From positions 1 to 64,000 of the forward strand of contig NZ_JACIFY010000016.1 of the NCBI RefSeq assembly GCF_014197615.1: a stretch of DNA of 64,000 nucleotides, given 5' to 3'. This document shows, piece by piece, positions 22,419 to 31,746 of the stretch. The notes beneath the pieces were generated by a model. The model did not search any database, was not told where the DNA came from, and saw only the letters and a list, made by a program, of their open reading frames with translations. The number at the start of each line of letters is the position of its first letter. Positions within the stretch are counted from its first letter, which is position 1. This DNA comes from Rhizobium esperanzae. Its GTDB lineage: Bacteria; Pseudomonadota; Alphaproteobacteria; Rhizobiales; Rhizobiaceae. Position numbers and translations under genes: made by a program.

Positions 22419-22790
22419 TCAGTCCTCCGTCACGTTATAGACGCGCAGGCGATGCCCGTCGGGATCGGCGGCAACGAAACTACGGCCGAAATCGAGGTCG
22501 GTCGGCGGCAAAAGCACGGCTGCGCCCTTGGCTTGCCATTCGGCGTGAAGCGTATCGACCATATCCGCTGTCGCAACCTTGAAGCCGATGTCGCAGCCCC
22601 CGCCCGTTGCCGCCGGCGCCGGATCGACGCCCGCCTTGCCCCACAGTCCGAGCGCCAATCCCGAAGGCAGGATGAACATGGCGAAGGTCGGGCTGGCTTC
22701 GACCGGATCCTGCCCAAGCAGGCGGCTATAAAAGCCGGCGCTTTTCGGCGCGTCGGCTACGAAAAGGAGAATGCTGTTGCTGTCGATCAA
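22419..22790 (-). CDS. VOC/glyoxalase-family protein
   Basis: A 123-residue vicinal-oxygen-chelate fold protein with two beta-alpha-beta-beta-beta repeats: ILLFVADAPKSAGFYSRLLG early and FRSFVAADPDGHRLRVYN-like end (observed GRSFVAADPDGHRLRVY). Such proteins include glyoxalases, dioxygenases and antibiotic-binding proteins; the substrate cannot be told. The start is a TTG at 22790 preceded by GGAGG with good spacing. It is the first gene of a two-gene unit with the EVE protein. Confidence 0.85.
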   Translation of the reverse strand: MIDSNSILLFVADAPKSAGFYSRLLGQDPVEASPTFAMFILPSGLALGLWGKAGVDPAPAATGGGCDIGFKVATADMVDTLHAEWQAKGAAVLLPPTDLDFGRSFVAADPDGHRLRVYNVTED

Positions 22791-22909
22791 GGTCGCCTCC
22801 TGTTTTGGGTCAGGAGGATCATCTACAGAGACATACTGACAGATTCTGGCAGTAGGCTTTTGCTTCGCCGCCGTTCAATACGCTCAAGCTTGGCACGCCC
22901 GAAGTTGAT

Positions 22910-24721
22910 TTATGCGTCCGCCGTCGCATCGACGGTGCCCGCCAGCGGGTCGTCCTCGAAGGGATCGGCGGCGCGTTTCGGCTTGACCAGCGGTTCGGGG
23001 CGGACGGGATGGGAAAACAGCATGTCGCGTCCGGCCTGCAGCCCTTCGGACACCTGCAGCACCAGGCGGGCTTCGTCGCGCTTGCGGATATCCTCGCCGA
23101 TCTCATAGGCGTCGACTTCGGAAACGCCGAGCGCTTCCAGCGTCCGCCGCCCGAAGAGCAGGCCCGATTCCAGCGTTTCACGCAGCTCGTAATCGACACC
23201 CTTGTTGCGCAGTTCGATCGAATGGATGCGGTCGTAGGAGCGCACGTAGAGCCGCGTGTGCGGATAGTCCGCCTGCACCAGCTCCACCACCTTGTCGGTG
23301 ATCTCCTTCTTCTGCGTGCAGACGAGCACGATCTTTGCCCGGTCGATGCCGGCCGAACGCAGCACGTCCTTGCGGGCGCCGTCGCCGAAATAGATGCGGA
23401 AACCGAAGGAGGAGGCCTGGCGGATGCGGTCCGCCGAAAAATCGATGACGGTGACGCTGCGCCCGCCGGCAAGCAGGATCTGGGCGGCGATCTGGCCGAA
23501 ACGCGAGAAGCCGACCATCAGCACGTCGGCGCCCGCGCCCTCGAAATCCTCGTCCAGTTCCTCATGCGCGTCGCCGCGCAGCAGCCGCTTCGAAAGGGCC
23601 GCCCCGATCGGCGTCAGCGCCATGGACAGCGTGACGATCGCCACCAGCAACGATGCGGTGCTCGTCGACATCAGCCCGGCCGTACCCGCCGTGGTAAACA
23701 GCACGAAGCCGAATTCGCCGCCCTGCGGCAGCAGGAAGGCGATGCGGATCGCATCGTCATGCGGAGAACCCGAGATCCGGCAGAGCCCGTAGATGATGAT
23801 TGCCTTGACCGCCATGACGATCGGCACGGTGACGATGACGAAGAGCACGTTGTCGGCAAGAACCTCGAGCTCCAGCGACAGGCCGACGGCGATGAAGAAG
23901 ATAGCGAGCAGGACGCCGCGGAAGGGCTCGATATCGGCCTCCAGCTCGTGCCGGTAGGAGGATTCGGCCAGCATCACGCCGGACAGGAAGGCGCCCATTG
24001 CCATCGAAAGCCCGGCAAGCTGCATCAGGCTTGCCGATCCCATGACGACGAAGAGGGCGGCCGCGATCATCGCCTCGCGCGCGCCGGTCCGGGCAATGAC
24101 CTGGAAGAGCGGCGTCAGCAGGTAGCGCCCCATCAGGATCATCGCCGCGACGGCGCCGATGGCGACGGCAAAACCGAGCAGCGGCGCATTGCTGCCCCTG
24201 CCACCGTCGAGAATGGTGATCAGCGCCAGGAGCGGCACGATCGCCAGGTCCTGGAACAGGAGCATCGAGAAGGAGCGCTGCCCATATCGCGTATTGACGT
24301 CGCCGTCGCCCTCGAGGATCTGCATGGCGAAGGCGGTCGAGGACAGGGCCAGGCCAAATCCGGCGACGATGCTGCCGCGCCAGTCGAAAACCCCCGAAAA
24401 CCAGGCGAGCACCGTCAGCGCCAGCCCGGTCACCACCACCTGCGCCGTGCCGAGGCCGAAAATGTCGCGCCGCATCTGCCAGAGGCGGCTGGGTTTCAGC
24501 TCCAATCCGATGATGAACAGCAGGAAGACCACGCCGAGTTCGGCGACGTTGAGGATCTGTTCGCCATCGGTGATGCCGTGGAAGACCGGGCCGATGACGA
24601 TGCCGGCAGCGAGATAGCCGAGCACGGTGCCGAGCCCGAGCTTCTTGAAGATCGGCGCGGCCACGACCGCTCCGCCGAGCAGCAGGATCGTTTCGGAAAA
24701 AAGGGCATTGGGCGCGGACAT
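22910..24721 (-). CDS. Kef-type cation/proton antiporter (KefB/KefC-like)
   Basis: A 603-residue CPA2 monovalent cation:proton antiporter. The N-terminal 380 residues hold about 12 hydrophobic segments, with LGLGTVLGYLAAGIVIGP and the pore region LALSSTAFAMQ. A TrkA-N (RCK) domain follows near residue 400 (DVLMVGFSRFGQIAAQILLAGG with a GFGRFG-like NAD motif and YFGDGARKDVLRSAG). In enteric bacteria KefB/C export K+ under glutathione control during electrophile stress; here the ligand control is assumed. ATG 24721 places the first membrane helix near the N-terminus. It is divergent from pmbA. Confidence 0.9.
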   Translation of the reverse strand: MSAPNALFSETILLLGGAVVAAPIFKKLGLGTVLGYLAAGIVIGPVFHGITDGEQILNVAELGVVFLLFIIGLELKPSRLWQMRRDIFGLGTAQVVVTGLALTVLAWFSGVFDWRGSIVAGFGLALSSTAFAMQILEGDGDVNTRYGQRSFSMLLFQDLAIVPLLALITILDGGRGSNAPLLGFAVAIGAVAAMILMGRYLLTPLFQVIARTGAREAMIAAALFVVMGSASLMQLAGLSMAMGAFLSGVMLAESSYRHELEADIEPFRGVLLAIFFIAVGLSLELEVLADNVLFVIVTVPIVMAVKAIIIYGLCRISGSPHDDAIRIAFLLPQGGEFGFVLFTTAGTAGLMSTSTASLLVAIVTLSMALTPIGAALSKRLLRGDAHEELDEDFEGAGADVLMVGFSRFGQIAAQILLAGGRSVTVIDFSADRIRQASSFGFRIYFGDGARKDVLRSAGIDRAKIVLVCTQKKEITDKVVELVQADYPHTRLYVRSYDRIHSIELRNKGVDYELRETLESGLLFGRRTLEALGVSEVDAYEIGEDIRKRDEARLVLQVSEGLQAGRDMLFSHPVRPEPLVKPKRAADPFEDDPLAGTVDATADA

Positions 24722-24840
24722 GCTGGCGATTTCTTTCGACGGCGGGGAACGTGCAGCCAGCCCCGACAAAGAATCGGTGGCGGCGGCCTTGATGCTTGGG
24801 AGAGTGCACAATAAATGGAAGCCGAAGGAAAGGCCAAATC

Positions 24841-26187
24841 ATGTCCTCTGAAATCGATTCCTCGACACTTCTTTCCCGCGCAAGTCAATTGATCGATCTG
24901 GCCAGGAAGGCAGGGGCGGATGCCGCCGACGCCGTCGTCGTCCGGTCGCGCTCGCAATCGGTCAGCGTCCGTCTCGGCAAGGTCGAGGGAACGGAATCTT
25001 CCGAAAGCGACGATTTTTCGCTGCGCGTCTTCATCGGCAAGCGCGTCGCCAGCGTTTCGGCCAATCCGGGCTTCGATCTCAAGGCGCTTGCCGAACGCGC
25101 CGTCGCCATGGCCAAAGTCTCGCCGGAAGATCCCTTCGCCTGCCTGGCGGATGAGGCGAGCCTTTCGAAATCCTATCCCGACCTGCAACTGCTCGATACC
25201 ACCGAAGTCTCCTCCGAGATGCTGCGCGAGGCGGCTCTTGCCGCCGAGACGGCGGCCCTTGCGGTCAAGGGTGTCACCAATTCTTCGGGCGCCGGCGCCT
25301 CGGCCGGCATGGGCGGCCTGGTTCTTGCCACCTCGCATGGGTTTGCGGGCAGCTACATGGCTTCGCGTTTCGGCCATTCCGTCAGCGTTATCGCAGGCGA
25401 AGGCACCGGCATGGAGCGCGACTATGATTTCGACAGCCGCCTCTATTATGCCGAACTCGACGCGCCCGCCGAAATCGGCCGCCGCGCCGGCGAACGGGCG
25501 GTCAAGCGCATCAACCCGCGCCAGGTGCCGACCGGCAAGGACATCACCGTCATTTTCGATCCGCGCGTCGCCCGCGGCTTCGTCGGCCATATCGCCGGCG
25601 CGATCAACGGCGCTGCCGTTGCCCGTAAATCCAGCTTCCTGCGCGATAGGATGGGGCAGCAGGTGCTGAAGTCGGGCCTGTCGATATCAGACGATCCGCT
25701 GATCGTGCGCGGCCCCGCCTCGCGGCCCTTCGACGGCGAAGGCGTGTCGGGCGAGCGGCTTGTGATGATCGAGGACGGCGTCTTGAAGCACTGGTTTCTC
25801 TCGACCTCGACCGCTCGCGAGCTGGGGCTGGAAACCAATGGCCGCGGCGTGCGCGGCGGCACCGCCGTCTCGCCGTCTTCCACCAACCTTGCGCTGGAAC
25901 CCGGCGACGTCTCGCCGGAGGAGCTGATCCGCAGCGTCGGCAATGGTTTTTACGTCACCGAATTGATCGGCCACGGCGTCAACATGATCACCGGTGAATA
26001 TAGCCGCGGCGCCACCGGCTTCTGGATCGAGAACGGCGAACTGACGTTCCCGGTGTCCGAGGTGACGATCGCCTCGAACCTCAAGGAGATGTTCATGCGC
26101 CTGACGCCGGCAAACGACATCGACCGCAAATTCGGCGTCGCCGCCCCGACCTTCGCCATCGAAGGCATGACGCTTGCAGGGCGCTAG
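24841..26187 (+). CDS. pmbA: PmbA/TldE metalloprotease-family protein
   Basis: A 448-residue protein of the TldD/PmbA (TldE) family. TldD and TldE form a heterodimeric protease that matures modified peptides and degrades CcdA in enterics. The family regions DAADAVVVRSRSQSVSVR, FDPRVARGFVGHI and NMITGEYSRGATGFWIENGE are present. The zinc-binding HExxxH of TldD is absent, consistent with the non-catalytic TldE partner. ATG 24841 has GGAAAGG upstream. Its terminal codons CGC TAG coincide with the edge of a GCAATTCC repeat. No tldD is seen in the window. Confidence 0.9.
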   Translation: MSSEIDSSTLLSRASQLIDLARKAGADAADAVVVRSRSQSVSVRLGKVEGTESSESDDFSLRVFIGKRVASVSANPGFDLKALAERAVAMAKVSPEDPFACLADEASLSKSYPDLQLLDTTEVSSEMLREAALAAETAALAVKGVTNSSGAGASAGMGGLVLATSHGFAGSYMASRFGHSVSVIAGEGTGMERDYDFDSRLYYAELDAPAEIGRRAGERAVKRINPRQVPTGKDITVIFDPRVARGFVGHIAGAINGAAVARKSSFLRDRMGQQVLKSGLSISDDPLIVRGPASRPFDGEGVSGERLVMIEDGVLKHWFLSTSTARELGLETNGRGVRGGTAVSPSSTNLALEPGDVSPEELIRSVGNGFYVTELIGHGVNMITGEYSRGATGFWIENGELTFPVSEVTIASNLKEMFMRLTPANDIDRKFGVAAPTFAIEGMTLAGR

Positions 26188-26220
26188 AGCAATTCCAGCA
26201 AAAGTGTGTGAGCGGTTTTC
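26185..26220. repeat. GCAATTCC-family repeat at pmbA stop
   Basis: TAGAGCAATTCCAGCAAAAG followed by TGTGTGAGCGGTTTTC closely matches the left part of the element at 21818-21853 and, in reverse, 37025-37055. The first three bases are the pmbA stop codon. It occupies most of the gap before the next gene. Confidence 0.7.
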
Positions 26221-26267
26221 GGGCGACGTCATACTCTCGCATTTGAATTGAGAAACGGATTGATGGG

Positions 26268-27077
26268 ATGAGCGATAGCAACAAGGACCGCTGGCAGAGC
26301 GATCTGACGCTGATCGCCGATGCCGCGAAAGAGGCGGGTGCGGTCGCTTTCGGCTTCTTCAACCAATCGCCCGAGGTCTGGTGGAAGAACGGCGATCGCT
26401 CCCCCGTCAGCGCCGCCGATTTTGCCGCCAACAAGACACTCGAGACCATTTTGCGTAAGGCCCGGCCGGATTACGGCTGGTTGTCTGAGGAAACCGACGA
26501 CGATGCCGACCGTCTCGCGCGCGAGACGGTGTTCATCATCGATCCGATCGACGGCACACGCGCCTTCCTCGGCGGGCAGAAGGTCTGGTGCGTCAGCGTC
26601 GCGGTCGTTCATCGCGGCCGGCCGGTCGCCGGCGTGCTCTATGCCCCGGCGCTCGAAGAGTTCTATCAGGCCGTCGAGGGCGGGGTGGCGACGAAGAACG
26701 GCATGCCGCTCGCCGTTTCCGCCGCGCGGCCGGAAGAGACGAGCCGCCTTGCGGTCGGCGAGGACCTTTTGAAGACCTTTCCGCCGGAGTTTCGCGAGCG
26801 GGTCAGCCGCCAGAAACACATTCCATCGCTTGCCTATCGCATCGCCATGGTGGCGGACGGTCGCCTCGAAGGCACCTTCGTCAAGGGCAATTCGCATGAT
26901 TGGGACCTGGCCGCCGCCGATCTCATTCTGGCTTGCGCCGGCGGTGGCCTCGTCGATCTCGACGGCCGGCCGGTCGTCTACAACAGCGCCGGCGTGACCC
27001 ACAAGGTCCTCTGCGCAGCACCGGTGTTGCGCATCGATGAATTCCTCACGGCCTTTGCGGGGCGAAGAGACAGTTGA
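26268..27077 (+). CDS. Inositol monophosphatase-family phosphatase (CysQ-like)
   Basis: A 269-residue Mg2+-dependent phosphatase of the FIG/IMPase superfamily. Metal ligands are visible in WLSEETDDD, in IIDPIDGTRAFLGG (the DPIDGT motif) and in HDWDLAAADLILACAGG. The QKVWCVSVAVVHRGRPVAGV stretch follows the superfamily pattern. The sequence resembles CysQ (3'(2'),5'-bisphosphate nucleotidase) as much as inositol monophosphatase, so the substrate is left open. It is followed 62 bases later by a DUF4170 gene and the Kdo transferase. Confidence 0.87.
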   Translation: MSDSNKDRWQSDLTLIADAAKEAGAVAFGFFNQSPEVWWKNGDRSPVSAADFAANKTLETILRKARPDYGWLSEETDDDADRLARETVFIIDPIDGTRAFLGGQKVWCVSVAVVHRGRPVAGVLYAPALEEFYQAVEGGVATKNGMPLAVSAARPEETSRLAVGEDLLKTFPPEFRERVSRQKHIPSLAYRIAMVADGRLEGTFVKGNSHDWDLAAADLILACAGGGLVDLDGRPVVYNSAGVTHKVLCAAPVLRIDEFLTAFAGRRDS

Positions 27078-27139
27078 CGTTTCCGTCAAAATCCCGCAGA
27101 TGGGATGACGGAGGAGAACAGGCAGAAAGAGAACAAAAA

Positions 27140-27379
27140 ATGACTGAATCCGGTGACAAGAAGCAGCTTTTGCATCTCGTTTTTGGCGGCGAACTGGAAA
27201 GCCTCGATGACGTCCAGTTCCGTGATCTGAAGGATCTCGATATCGTCGGCATTTTCCCGGATTATGCCACGGCGCTGACAGCCTGGAAGTCGAAGGCGCA
27301 GCAGACGGTCGACAATGCGCATATGCGCTACTTCATCGTCCATATGCATCGTTTGCTCGATCCGCAGGAAAAGGCCTGA
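27140..27379 (+). CDS. DUF4170 family protein
   Basis: A 79-residue cytoplasmic protein of the DUF4170 family. It reads KKQLLHLVFGGELESLDDV, then LKDLDIVGIFPDYATALTAW and MRYFIVHMHRLLDP. The family is common in Rhizobiales next to the IMPase-like and Kdo transferase genes; no function is known. The ATG at 27140 follows an AGAAAGAGAA stretch as a weak ribosome site. Confidence 0.85.
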   Translation: MTESGDKKQLLHLVFGGELESLDDVQFRDLKDLDIVGIFPDYATALTAWKSKAQQTVDNAHMRYFIVHMHRLLDPQEKA

Positions 27380-27580
27380 GGCAACTGACCTCGGCGAGCG
27401 ACCTCGGCCAAGGCCATCCGCAAGTGCCGCCGGCGACCTCCGGCGCGCAGGGTTTTCGCGCATCGGGCGCGCGTCGTTCCGGATTGCCTGACGCATTCTG
27501 AACAAATTGATCGGTCATTGCGGCCGCAACGATAATGAGGGAATGGGTTTGATGTCGATCTTGGATCGGAGACTGGCGCA

Positions 27581-28900
27581 ATGAGCTCCCGGATGGCTCG
27601 GTTCGGTCTGAGCGCATACCGTCTGGCGGGAACCGTGGCCTCTCCTGTTGTCGGCCTCTATATCACTTACCGCACGGCCAAGGGCAAGGAAGACCGGGCG
27701 CGCCGCCTGGAGCGCTTCGGCTATCCGAGCGCCAATCGGCCGCAAGGCCCGCTCGTCTGGTTCCATGCCGCCAGCGTCGGTGAAACCAATGCCGTCATCC
27801 CGCTGATCCGTGAAATCCGCCGCCGCGACATCCACGTCATCCTGACCACCGGCACCATCACCTCCGCCAGATTGGCCGCCGAGCGGCTCGGCAATGAGGC
27901 GATCCATCAATATGTGCCGCTCGATCTCAAACCCTCCGTCAGCCGCTTCCTCGATTATTGGCAGCCCGATTGCGCCATCATCGCCGAGTCCGAGATCTGG
28001 CCGGCAACCGTGCTGGAACTCGGCCGCCGCCGCATTCCGCAGATCCTGATCAATGCCCGCATGTCGGACCGCTCCTTTGCCCGCTGGCGCCGCCGCCCGG
28101 CGATCGCCGAAGCCCTGTTCGAGAATCTGGCTCTGGTCATCGCCCAGTCGGATATGGATGCCGAACGTTTCCGCGATCTCGGCGCCGTCCCGGTCATCAC
28201 CTCAGGCAATCTGAAGGTCGATACCGACGCACCGCCTTACGACAGCGCTGTCCTTGCCCGCTACAAGAAGCAGATCGGCGAGCGCAAGACTTGGGCGGCG
28301 ATCTCGACCTTCGACGGCGAGGAAAATGCCGCCGCCATCGTCCATCGGGCGCTGAGAGAGCGCGATCGTCAATTGACGATCATCGTGCCGCGTCACCCCG
28401 AACGCTGCGACGAGATCGAGGCGGCCCTGGTCAAGCAGGGGCTGAAGGTCGCCCGGCGCACCCGTGACGATGTCCTGTCGGCCGATGTCGATATTTTCCT
28501 CGGCGATACGATCGGCGAAATGGGCCTCTATTTGCGACTGACGGAAATCGCTTTCGTCGGACGCTCGCTCTTTGCCGAAGGCGGCCAGAACCCGCTGGAG
28601 CCCGCCATGCTCGGCTGCGCCGTCCTCTCCGGCGGCCATGTGCAGAATTTCCGCGAGGCCTATCAGAAGCTTGCCCGCAGCGGCAGCGCTCGCATGGTGC
28701 GCGATACCGAAATGCTGGCCAAGGGCGTGCATTACCTGCTGATCAACGACGAAGCCCGACGCAATATGATCGAGGCCGGCATCACCGCCGTGCACGAGAT
28801 GCGCGGCGCGCTGACCGCGACCGTGAAGGGGCTGGAGCCCTATATCAATCCGCTGACGGTAAAGGCGCGGCTGTTGCCCAAGGCCGTGGCCCAGCTCTGA
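27581..28900 (+). CDS. waaA: 3-deoxy-D-manno-octulosonic acid (Kdo) transferase
   Basis: A 439-residue GT30 glycosyltransferase that adds Kdo from CMP-Kdo to lipid IVA in the inner membrane. An N-terminal hydrophobic anchor (RLAGTVASPVVGLYITY) is followed by the family signatures WFHAASVGETNAVIPLI, TTGTITSARLAAERL, PDCAIIAESEIWPATVLE and GRSLFAEGGQNPLEPAMLG. The Glu in ASVGE is the proposed catalytic base of WaaA. The gene starts the waaA / HAD / lpxK set devoted to lipid A-Kdo assembly. Confidence 0.95.
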   Translation: MSSRMARFGLSAYRLAGTVASPVVGLYITYRTAKGKEDRARRLERFGYPSANRPQGPLVWFHAASVGETNAVIPLIREIRRRDIHVILTTGTITSARLAAERLGNEAIHQYVPLDLKPSVSRFLDYWQPDCAIIAESEIWPATVLELGRRRIPQILINARMSDRSFARWRRRPAIAEALFENLALVIAQSDMDAERFRDLGAVPVITSGNLKVDTDAPPYDSAVLARYKKQIGERKTWAAISTFDGEENAAAIVHRALRERDRQLTIIVPRHPERCDEIEAALVKQGLKVARRTRDDVLSADVDIFLGDTIGEMGLYLRLTEIAFVGRSLFAEGGQNPLEPAMLGCAVLSGGHVQNFREAYQKLARSGSARMVRDTEMLAKGVHYLLINDEARRNMIEAGITAVHEMRGALTATVKGLEPYINPLTVKARLLPKAVAQL

Positions 28901-28909
28901 GGATATATC

Positions 28910-29632
28910 ATGTCGGCAGCCTCTCCTATCAAAGGCATTCTCTTCGACAAGGACGGCACGCTGCTCGACTATGACGAGAGCTGGCTGCCGGTGAATCGCG
29001 AGCTTGCCCGCATTGCCGCGCAAGGCGATCCGCTTCTGGCCGACCGGCTTCTCGCCGCCTGCGGCATGGATCCGGTCACCGGCCATATCGTTCCCGACAG
29101 CCTGCTTGCCGCCGGCAATACCCGCCAGATCGCCGAGGGTCTGGTTGCCGCGGGCTCGATGGTCGATGTCGGCGAACTGACGGTGCGCCTCGACGAACTC
29201 TTTTCCAACGCCGCCGAATTTTCCGTGCCGGTGACCGACCTCGCCGGCTTCTTCGCAAGGCTGCACGGACGCGGTTTCAAGCTCGGCGTTGCCTCCAGCG
29301 ACAACGAACGTTCGATCCGCCAGACGGCGGAACGCTTCGGTTTTGCCCGCTATGTCGATTACATCGCCGGCTATGACAGCGGTTTCGGCGTCAAGCCGGA
29401 GCCGGGCATGGTGCTCGGCTTCTGCGCCGCGACCGGTCTTTCGCCGGAAGAAGTGGCGATGGTCGGCGACAACAATCACGATCTGCACATGGGCCTGAAT
29501 GCCGGCACCGGGCTGAGGATCGCGGTGCTGACCGGCACCGGTTCGCGCGCTTCGCTTGCCGCGGCCGCCCATCACGTGCTCGACGATATCACCGCCATCG
29601 AGACGCTGTTGCCGGATCTGCAGCCGGCCTAA
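28910..29632 (+). CDS. HAD-family phosphatase (Gph-like)
   Basis: A 240-residue HAD subfamily IA hydrolase. Motif I is ILFDKDGTLLDY, motif II is GVASSDNERS, and motif IV is EVAMVGDNNHDLHMGLNAG, with a helical cap between residues 20 and 90. It resembles phosphoglycolate phosphatase, but the substrate is not determined. It sits 9 bases after waaA and before lpxK, so a role in Kdo or lipid A metabolism is possible but unproven. A KdsC-type enzyme would be shorter and lack the cap. Confidence 0.86.
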   Translation: MSAASPIKGILFDKDGTLLDYDESWLPVNRELARIAAQGDPLLADRLLAACGMDPVTGHIVPDSLLAAGNTRQIAEGLVAAGSMVDVGELTVRLDELFSNAAEFSVPVTDLAGFFARLHGRGFKLGVASSDNERSIRQTAERFGFARYVDYIAGYDSGFGVKPEPGMVLGFCAATGLSPEEVAMVGDNNHDLHMGLNAGTGLRIAVLTGTGSRASLAAAAHHVLDDITAIETLLPDLQPA

Positions 29633-29738
29633 ACCTGTAAGGACTTGCATTTTCATCGGTTTTGGCTTCTCAATCCGACCCGGGCGAAAAGCGCGGGGTT
29701 CGACCGTCGCCAGCCGGGCAGGGGAGCAGAACGGCAAG

Positions 29739-30788
29739 ATGATATCCGAAGCGCCGCCGTTCTGGTGGAGGAAAGCCGATTGGCGGGCCTGGCTGCTCGC
29801 GCCGCTTTCCTTTCTCTACGGCCGTATCGCCGGCCATCGCATGGCCCATGCGCGCCGCGCCTCCGTTCCCATTCCGGTCATCTGTGTCGGCAATTTCACC
29901 GTCGGCGGCGCCGGCAAGACGCCGACGGCGCTGACCATCGCCCGTGCCGCCAAGGCCAAGGGGCTGAAGCCGGGTTTTCTCAGCCGCGGCTACGGCGGCT
30001 CGCTCGATGTGACGACGGTGGTCGATCCCGATCATCACCGGGCCGTTGCCGTGGGCGACGAACCCTTGCTGCTTGCCCAGGAGGCGCTGACGGTGATTTC
30101 CCGAAAGCGCGTCGAGGGTGCCGCGCGCCTGGTGGCGGAGGGCGCTGATCTCATCGTCATGGATGACGGTTTCCAGAGTGCCCGGCTGGCGATCGATTAT
30201 GCCCTGCTCGTCATCGACGCGACCCGTGGCCTCGGCAACGGCCATATCGTGCCGGGCGGCCCGGTCCGCGCGCCGATCCGTCAGCAGCTGCGTCATGCGA
30301 CGGCACTGTTGAAGGTCGGCGGCGGCAATGCCGCCGACAGGATCGTCCGCATGGCGGCGCGCGCCGCAAAGCCCTATTTCACCGCATCGCTGAAAGTGCG
30401 CGGCGACAACACGCTCGCCGGCGCCAAGGTGCTCGCCTTCGCCGGCATCGCCGATCCCGCCAAATTCTTCCGCACGGTCGAATCGCGTGGCGCCGAGATC
30501 GTCGTTGCCAGGAGCTTCGGCGACCACGAGCATCTGACCGAAGAAGAGATCGACGACCTCCTGACGACCGCCGAGCGGCAAGACCTTCTGATCGTCACGA
30601 CGTCAAAGGATTTCGTTCGCCTCTCCGGCCATCCCGGCAAGGCGGCAGAGCTTGCCGAAAAGAGCCGGGTGATCGAGGTCGACATGGTCTTCGAGGATCA
30701 CCTCGCGCCAAGCCTGATCATCGACCGGGCGATCGTCGCCTGCCGCGAGAGGCGGCTGCGGGAGATGAAGGCCGGGGCTAAAGGCTGA
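29739..30788 (+). CDS. lpxK: Tetraacyldisaccharide 4'-kinase
   Basis: A 349-residue membrane-associated kinase that phosphorylates the 4' position of the lipid A disaccharide to give lipid IVA. It has the N-terminal PPFWWRKADWRAWLLAPLS amphipathic segment, a Walker A GNFTVGGAGKTPTAL near residue 54, and the acidic catalytic region VMDDGFQSARLAIDY. ATG 29739 is chosen over a long upstream extension that overlaps the HAD gene. It ends the lipid A cluster; the divergent-regulator transporter cassette follows directly. Confidence 0.95.
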   Translation: MISEAPPFWWRKADWRAWLLAPLSFLYGRIAGHRMAHARRASVPIPVICVGNFTVGGAGKTPTALTIARAAKAKGLKPGFLSRGYGGSLDVTTVVDPDHHRAVAVGDEPLLLAQEALTVISRKRVEGAARLVAEGADLIVMDDGFQSARLAIDYALLVIDATRGLGNGHIVPGGPVRAPIRQQLRHATALLKVGGGNAADRIVRMAARAAKPYFTASLKVRGDNTLAGAKVLAFAGIADPAKFFRTVESRGAEIVVARSFGDHEHLTEEEIDDLLTTAERQDLLIVTTSKDFVRLSGHPGKAAELAEKSRVIEVDMVFEDHLAPSLIIDRAIVACRERRLREMKAGAKG

Positions 30789-30847
30789 GCAGCTCTCACA
30801 GCTGCTGCAAAACGTCTCGCCCGTGCACATCTGCGCATAAAACCATA

Positions 30848-31732
30848 TCACGCGATCGAGTGAAGCAAAGTTTCGCGGGCCGAAGTCAGATGCAACCGAC
30901 ATGCGCGATCGATCGACACGATAGTGCGGCTTTCGAGGGCTTCAATCAGCGCGAGATGTTCCCTGATGGCAATCTCATTGCGCGCGCGTTCATCACGCTT
31001 GTTCCACTGATAGTGGTAGTGAAAGACCATGGCTATCACGTCTTGGAAGCTTTCGATAAAGCGGTTTGGCGCAACTGCCGCAATCAGTCGGTGGAATCGG
31101 CTGTCCAGCTCCGAGAAATCCTGAAACCGGACGTCGATATCCGCGAGCAGTTCCAGATGTGCAGCCCGCATGGATTGGATCTGTTTCCAGACGGGCGCGT
31201 TGTCGGGCAGGGCAGCGAAGAGCCGTGCCGAGCGCATTTCGAACATTTCTCTGATCTCGAACAGTTCGAGTGCGAAACTGGCTGTGAACCCCTTGAAAAC
31301 CCAGCCAGCGTTCGGGCGCTTCTCGATCAGGCCATATTTCTGAAATCGATTGAGAAACTCACGGACAATCGTTGTCGCGACACCGAACTTCCGAGCCAAT
31401 TCCGCCTCATTGATTTCCGTGCCCGGACAGGCATCGCCGCGCAGCATCCATTCCATAAAGCTTGTCTCCACCTGTTCCGAAATTGCCAAGGTCTCTTGCT
31501 GCGGATAGCGTTCTATCTGCAGCGGCTGCTCGCGGAGGATCCGCCTATGCGCTTCAGACGTGATGATCCCGCGTGCCGACATCCCTGCTAGCACCTTCCG
31601 GACCGTTGTCCTGCTCACGCCAAGCTGCGCACGCAGGGCATTTTCGGACGGCAGCTCCGCCCCAAGATCGAGCGTCCGTATGATGTCGATCATCTCATTG
31701 AATGCCCGCTTAAAGGTCGTGTCGGTCCGCAT
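30848..31732 (-). CDS. GntR-family regulator with two winged-helix domains
   Basis: A 294-residue regulator with an unusual layout. Residues 8-62 form a first GntR-type winged helix (PSENALRAQLGVSRTTVRKV, MSARGII). Residues 82-147 form a second complete one (PGTEINEAELARKFGVATTI, VREFLNRFQKYGLIEKRP). Residues 155-285 are an FCD-type all-helical ligand domain (EIREMFEMRSARLFAAL, FHRLIAAVAPNRFIESF). Normal FCD regulators are about 230-250 residues with one winged helix. It is divergent from the ABC importer genes that start at 31832 and probably senses the imported sugar or its acid derivative. Confidence 0.88.
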   Translation of the reverse strand: MRTDTTFKRAFNEMIDIIRTLDLGAELPSENALRAQLGVSRTTVRKVLAGMSARGIITSEAHRRILREQPLQIERYPQQETLAISEQVETSFMEWMLRGDACPGTEINEAELARKFGVATTIVREFLNRFQKYGLIEKRPNAGWVFKGFTASFALELFEIREMFEMRSARLFAALPDNAPVWKQIQSMRAAHLELLADIDVRFQDFSELDSRFHRLIAAVAPNRFIESFQDVIAMVFHYHYQWNKRDERARNEIAIREHLALIEALESRTIVSIDRACRLHLTSARETLLHSIA

Positions 31733-31746
31733 TGAACAACTCCCGG

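Noticed and set aside
23009..24814. 601-residue frame opposite the Kef-type antiporter
   Set aside because: Antisense shadow rich in Asp, Gln and Arg with no fold signature; the opposite strand encodes a clear antiporter with RCK domain.
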